Part shown: positions 60,735 through 64,000 of the stretch, one piece after another
How the letters are laid out: the number at the start of each line of letters is the position of its first letter
How positions within the stretch are numbered: the first letter of the stretch is position 1
NCBI GenBank assembly: GCA_944321925.1
Contig: CALUND010000002.1
Span: 1 to 64,000 of the forward strand
Reading direction: 5' to 3'
DNA: 64,000 bases
Source: an uncultured Rikenellaceae bacterium
Lineage (GTDB): Bacteria; Bacteroidota; Bacteroidia; Bacteroidales; Rikenellaceae
Translations under genes and position numbers: made by a program
Notes under the pieces: model-generated
What the model saw: only the letters and a program-made list of their open reading frames with translations
Told to the model about the DNA's origin: nothing
Database searches by the model: none

Positions 60735-61964
60735 ATGGATAATTTGAATCTGATCAGCAATTTCGCTGAGTTCAAGGAGCTCAAAAACATCGACAAAACC
60801 ACCATGATCGGTGTCCTGGAGGATGTATTTCGCCATCTGCTCCAGAAGACCTATGAGAACGACGAAAATTTCGATATCATCATCAATCCGGACAAAGGCG
60901 ACCTGGAGATCTGGCGCAACCGGGTGATCGTGGAAGACGGTGCGGTGGAGAACCCCAACCAGCAGATCGCCCTCTCGGAGGCCCGAAAGATGGACCCCAC
61001 CTACGAAGTGGGCGAAGAGGTAGCGGACGAAATCAAACTGGAAAGTTTCGGTCGGAGAGCTGTTTTGTCGCTTCGTCAAAACCTCGCATCCCGCATCATG
61101 GACCTTGAGAAGGCCAACCTCTACGAGAAATACAGCGACAAAGTGGGCGAGATCATCACCGGCGAAGTCTATCAGGTGTGGAAAAAGGAGATCCTCGTAC
61201 TCGACGACGAAGACAACGAACTGATCCTTCCGAAAAGCGAACAGATTCCGAGCGACTTCTTCCGCAAGGGCGACACCATTCGGGCCATCGTGTCGAAAGT
61301 GGAGATGATCAACAACACGCCGAAGATCATCCTGTCGCGTACGGCTGACGAGTTCCTCGAAAGACTCTTCGAACTGGAGGTGCCGGAGATTTTCGACGGA
61401 CTGATCACCATCAAAAAGATCGCCCGGATCCCGGGCGAACGGGCCAAGGTAGCGGTCGAATCGTACGACGAACGGGTCGATCCGGTAGGTGCCTGCGTCG
61501 GCATGAAAGGCTCGCGCATCTACTCCATCGTCAAAGAGCTGCGCAACGAGAACATCGATGTGATCAACTACACGACCAATCCGCAGCTGTTGATCCAACG
61601 GGCACTCAACCCGGCCAAAATCTCCTCGATCAACATCGACGAAGAGAAAAAGAGTGCAGCCGTCTACCTGAAACCGAGCGAGGTGTCGCTCGCCATCGGC
61701 AAGGGCGGTCTCAACATTCGTCTGGCCAGCATGCTGACGGGATACGACATCGATGTCTATCGCGAAGTGGAGGAAGAGGATGTCAACCTCGACGAGTTCA
61801 GCGACGAGATCGATCAATGGATCATCGACACGCTCAAAAGCGTGGGCTGCGACACTGCGAAAAGCGTACTGGAGCTCTCACCCGAAGAGTTGGCCAACCG
61901 TACCGACCTGGAAGAGGAGACCATTCGCGAAGTGATCAATATTCTCAAATCGGAGTTCGAATAG
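60735..61964 (+). CDS. nusA: Transcription termination/antitermination factor NusA
   Basis: A 409-residue NusA. N-terminal RNA-polymerase-binding domain (SNFAEFKELKNIDKTTMIGV), S1 domain starting EIITGEVYQVWKKEI, two KH domains (RVDPVGACVGMKGSRIYSIV; VSLAIGKGGLNIRLASMLTG). It ends in an extension with acidic character, without the two acidic repeats of E. coli NusA. It controls pausing, termination and ribosomal RNA transcription. Confidence 0.96.
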   Translation: MDNLNLISNFAEFKELKNIDKTTMIGVLEDVFRHLLQKTYENDENFDIIINPDKGDLEIWRNRVIVEDGAVENPNQQIALSEARKMDPTYEVGEEVADEIKLESFGRRAVLSLRQNLASRIMDLEKANLYEKYSDKVGEIITGEVYQVWKKEILVLDDEDNELILPKSEQIPSDFFRKGDTIRAIVSKVEMINNTPKIILSRTADEFLERLFELEVPEIFDGLITIKKIARIPGERAKVAVESYDERVDPVGACVGMKGSRIYSIVKELRNENIDVINYTTNPQLLIQRALNPAKISSINIDEEKKSAAVYLKPSEVSLAIGKGGLNIRLASMLTGYDIDVYREVEEEDVNLDEFSDEIDQWIIDTLKSVGCDTAKSVLELSPEELANRTDLEEETIREVINILKSEFE

Positions 61965-62035
61965 GCTCCGTTTCCGAACCGATACGCCTCCCCCCACTTA
62001 ATTATAAAGAAAATTCATATCCGCAATAACACAGT

Positions 62036-64000
62036 ATGTCAAACGAACGAAAAATACGACTCCTGCAGGTAGCCAAGGAGTTCAAAGTGGGTCTCGCCAC
62101 GATCACCGAGTTTCTGGAAAAAAAGGGTGTGCGCATTGAGAATTCGCCCAATTCGCCCATCACACCGGAAATCTATGCGATGATCGAGAAAGAGTTCGGC
62201 GGGAACCGCCCAATGAGTGAGCAGCGCAGCATTCGCGACCGCATCTCATTGAAACAGGAGACCGTATCGCTCGAAAACAAAAAAGAGACCACCAAGGAGA
62301 ACGGATTCAAGGAGGAGGTGATTGTCAAATCGGGCATCGTCAGCGAGGCTCCCTCGTCGCACATCCAGCGACCGAAAGTACTCGGTAAGATCGATCTCTC
62401 GACAGGCAAGCCCCAGGTGGAGAAACCGGCTCCGGCTGAGGTCCATCCGCAACCGGCTCCGGCACCGAAACCAGAGCCCAAGGCCGAACAGGCTCCTGCC
62501 CAGGTTGAGCCGAAACCGGAACCGAAGCCCGAAACACCGATAGCGAAACCGGCTCCGGCGCCCGTCGTCGAAAAAACGCAACAGCCAGAAGCGGCTGTCG
62601 CGAAAGAGAAACCGAAAACGGTTCCGGAACCGAAGCCTGGAATCGTCATTCAAAGCAAAACCTACGACGAACGGATGGCCGAAAATGACGAGAATGTCTT
62701 CCGTCCGGGCGAAGAGAATCGTCTTACCGGTCCGAAAGTACTCGGCAAGATCGACGTAGGCGCCTTCGGATCCGACGGCAAAGGACACCGACGCGAAAAA
62801 CGCAAACGGATCACCAAAGACAAGGTGGATGTCACCAAACAGCAGGGAACGAATGCGTCTGGTTCGGAACGTTTCTCCCGGCCCGGCCCCGGCGGAGCAG
62901 GATCGCAAGACGGCGGCGACCGCAACAACGCAGGAAAAGAGAAGAAAAAAGCCAAGAAAGGCGCCAAGCCGATCCTGAGACCCGAAGTAAGCGAAGAAGA
63001 CGTACAACGTCAGATCAAGGATACGTTGGCCCGCCTCACCGCCAAAGGGAGCAAAACCAAAAGTGCCAAATACCGCAAGGACAAACGGGAGGCCGTATCG
63101 GCTCGTCTCAACGAAGAGATGGAGCGCGAGGAGCAGGAAAAGAGCGTTTTGCGCGTGACGGAGTTCGTTACCGTGAGCGATCTGGCGACCATGATGAATG
63201 TGCCTGTCACGGAGGTCATCACCGCTTGCATGAACCTGGGACTCATGGTCTCGATCAACCAACGGCTCGACGCCGAAGCCCTGGTCGTAGTTGCCGAAGA
63301 GTTCGGCTACAAGGTGGAATTCGTTTCGGCCGACATCCAGGAATCGATCGAGGATACCGAACCCGATCGGGAAGAGGACCTCGTGCCGCGTCCACCCATC
63401 GTGACGGTCATGGGCCATGTCGACCACGGTAAGACCTCGTTGTTGGACAACATCCGCAAGACCAATGTCATCGAAGGCGAAGCGGGCGGTATCACGCAAC
63501 ACATCGGCGCCTATAGCGTGGAACTGAACGGACAAAAAATCACCTTCCTCGATACGCCGGGACACGAAGCGTTTACCGCCATGCGTGCCCGCGGAGCCAA
63601 AATCACCGACGTGGCGATCATCATCATCGCGGCCGACGACAACGTGATGCCGCAAACCATCGAGGCGATCAACCATGCTACGGCGGCAGGCGTACCGATG
63701 GTATTTGCGATCAACAAAATCGACAAACCGGGAGCCAATCCCGACCACATCCGCGAACAGCTCTCACAGATGAACTACCTGGTGGAAGAGTGGGGCGGTA
63801 AATACCAGTCGCAGGAGATCTCTGCAAAAAAAGGCATCAATCTCGACAAATTGCTCGAAAAGGTGCTTCTCGAGGCAGAGTTCCTCAATCTCAGAGCCAA
63901 CCCGAATCGAAAAGCCGTCGGCACGGTCATCGAATCGACGCTCGACAAAGGGCGTGGCTACGTGGCTACGGTACTCGTTCAGAACGGTACGCTGCATATC
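62036..64000 (+). CDS. infB: Translation initiation factor IF-2, 3' end outside the window
   Basis: 655 codons are visible with no stop. The N-terminal IF2-N helical domain is [20 protein letters not shown] (about residues 5-25). A long Pro/Ala/Glu/Lys-rich linker follows (about 95-330) and a second IF2-N domain near 375-420. The G domain starts about 455 with [14 protein letters not shown] (P-loop), [16 protein letters not shown] (G3) and [10 protein letters not shown] (G4). It positions initiator tRNA on the 30S subunit. The gene is the third of the rimP operon and starts 72 bp after nusA. Confidence 0.96.
   Translation, partial: MSNERKIRLLQVAKEFKVGLATITEFLEKKGVRIENSPNSPITPEIYAMIEKEFGGNRPMSEQRSIRDRISLKQETVSLENKKETTKENGFKEEVIVKSGIVSEAPSSHIQRPKVLGKIDLSTGKPQVEKPAPAEVHPQPAPAPKPEPKAEQAPAQVEPKPEPKPETPIAKPAPAPVVEKTQQPEAAVAKEKPKTVPEPKPGIVIQSKTYDERMAENDENVFRPGEENRLTGPKVLGKIDVGAFGSDGKGHRREKRKRITKDKVDVTKQQGTNASGSERFSRPGPGGAGSQDGGDRNNAGKEKKKAKKGAKPILRPEVSEEDVQRQIKDTLARLTAKGSKTKSAKYRKDKREAVSARLNEEMEREEQEKSVLRVTEFVTVSDLATMMNVPVTEVITACMNLGLMVSINQRLDAEALVVVAEEFGYKVEFVSADIQESIEDTEPDREEDLVPRPPIVTVMGHVDHGKTSLLDNIRKTNVIEGEAGGITQHIGAYSVELNGQKITFLDTPGHEAFTAMRARGAKITDVAIIIIAADDNVMPQTIEAINHATAAGVPMVFAINKIDKPGANPDHIREQLSQMNYLVEEWGGKYQSQEISAKKGINLDKLLEKVLLEAEFLNLRANPNRKAVGTVIESTLDKGRGYVATVLVQNGTLHI

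Noticed and set aside
62246..63748. A 500-codon minus-strand open frame opposite infB
   Set aside because: infB is unmistakable by its G-domain motifs; the opposite frame is a by-product of its GC-biased codons.
1..64000. CRISPR array, ribosomal RNA genes and insertion sequences
   Set aside because: I looked for regularly spaced repeats, rRNA landmarks and transposase motifs and saw none.

Overview
The window looks like chromosome from a gut-type anaerobe of the Bacteroidales, probably Rikenellaceae (Alistipes or a relative). The evidence is a moderately GC-rich host backbone, Bacteroidetes promoters (TTG or TTTG, about 20 nt, then TAnnTTTG), starts without Shine-Dalgarno sites, a DUF4290 gene, BtuG/BtuB-type cobalamin loci and lipoproteins typical of the group. 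The genus is inferred, not shown.

Layout: 1-3.3 kb is the end of an integrated mobile element (excisionase-like HTH protein, unknown protein, tyrosine recombinase). 3.6-10.2 kb holds a GNAT enzyme, an omega-amidase-type hydrolase and an aryl-acid catabolic operon (iorA, iorB, aminotransferase, paaK, tandem-ACT protein). 10.3-14.3 kb is a minus-strand pair of surface lipoproteins (a BtuG-like propeller protein and a leucine-rich-repeat protein) under a cobalamin riboswitch. 14.5-25.4 kb is a plus-strand run of phage-like structural genes (tail proteins, Clp-type prohead protease, capsid, portal, connector, holin) with no recognisable terminase, integrase, tape measure or endolysin. 25.5-27.1 kb carries rplY-pth-S4 protein. 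27.2-30.6 kb is a second cobalamin locus (riboswitch, btuG, btuB). 30.6-36.2 kb is a six-gene heterodisulfide-reductase-like redox operon. 36.3-39.5 kb is a tight operon of a TlpA-like lipoprotein, lpxH, thyA and folA.

39.6-46.8 kb has DUF4290, an NtrC-type activator without a DNA-binding domain, trxB and a run of surface-polysaccharide genes (LuxE-like adenylating enzyme, Stealth phosphotransferase, two family-2 glycosyltransferases). 46.8-50.5 kb holds secreted or surface proteins (nuclease lipoprotein, TPR protein, unknown exported protein). From 50.7 kb the window is mainly housekeeping: initiator tRNA, ispD, lpxK, purine nucleoside phosphorylase, ssb, recO, lipA, lipB, recJ and the rimP-nusA-infB operon, with infB running off the right edge. 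The rimP transcript appears to begin with a long hairpin.

Most worth a second look: the phage-like operon with its strong internal terminator, the LRR lipoprotein placed under cobalamin control, the HdrED-fusion redox operon, and the 5'-terminal hairpin of the rimP-nusA-infB transcript. Starts were set by eye. No database search was possible, so family names come from recognising motifs and gene order.
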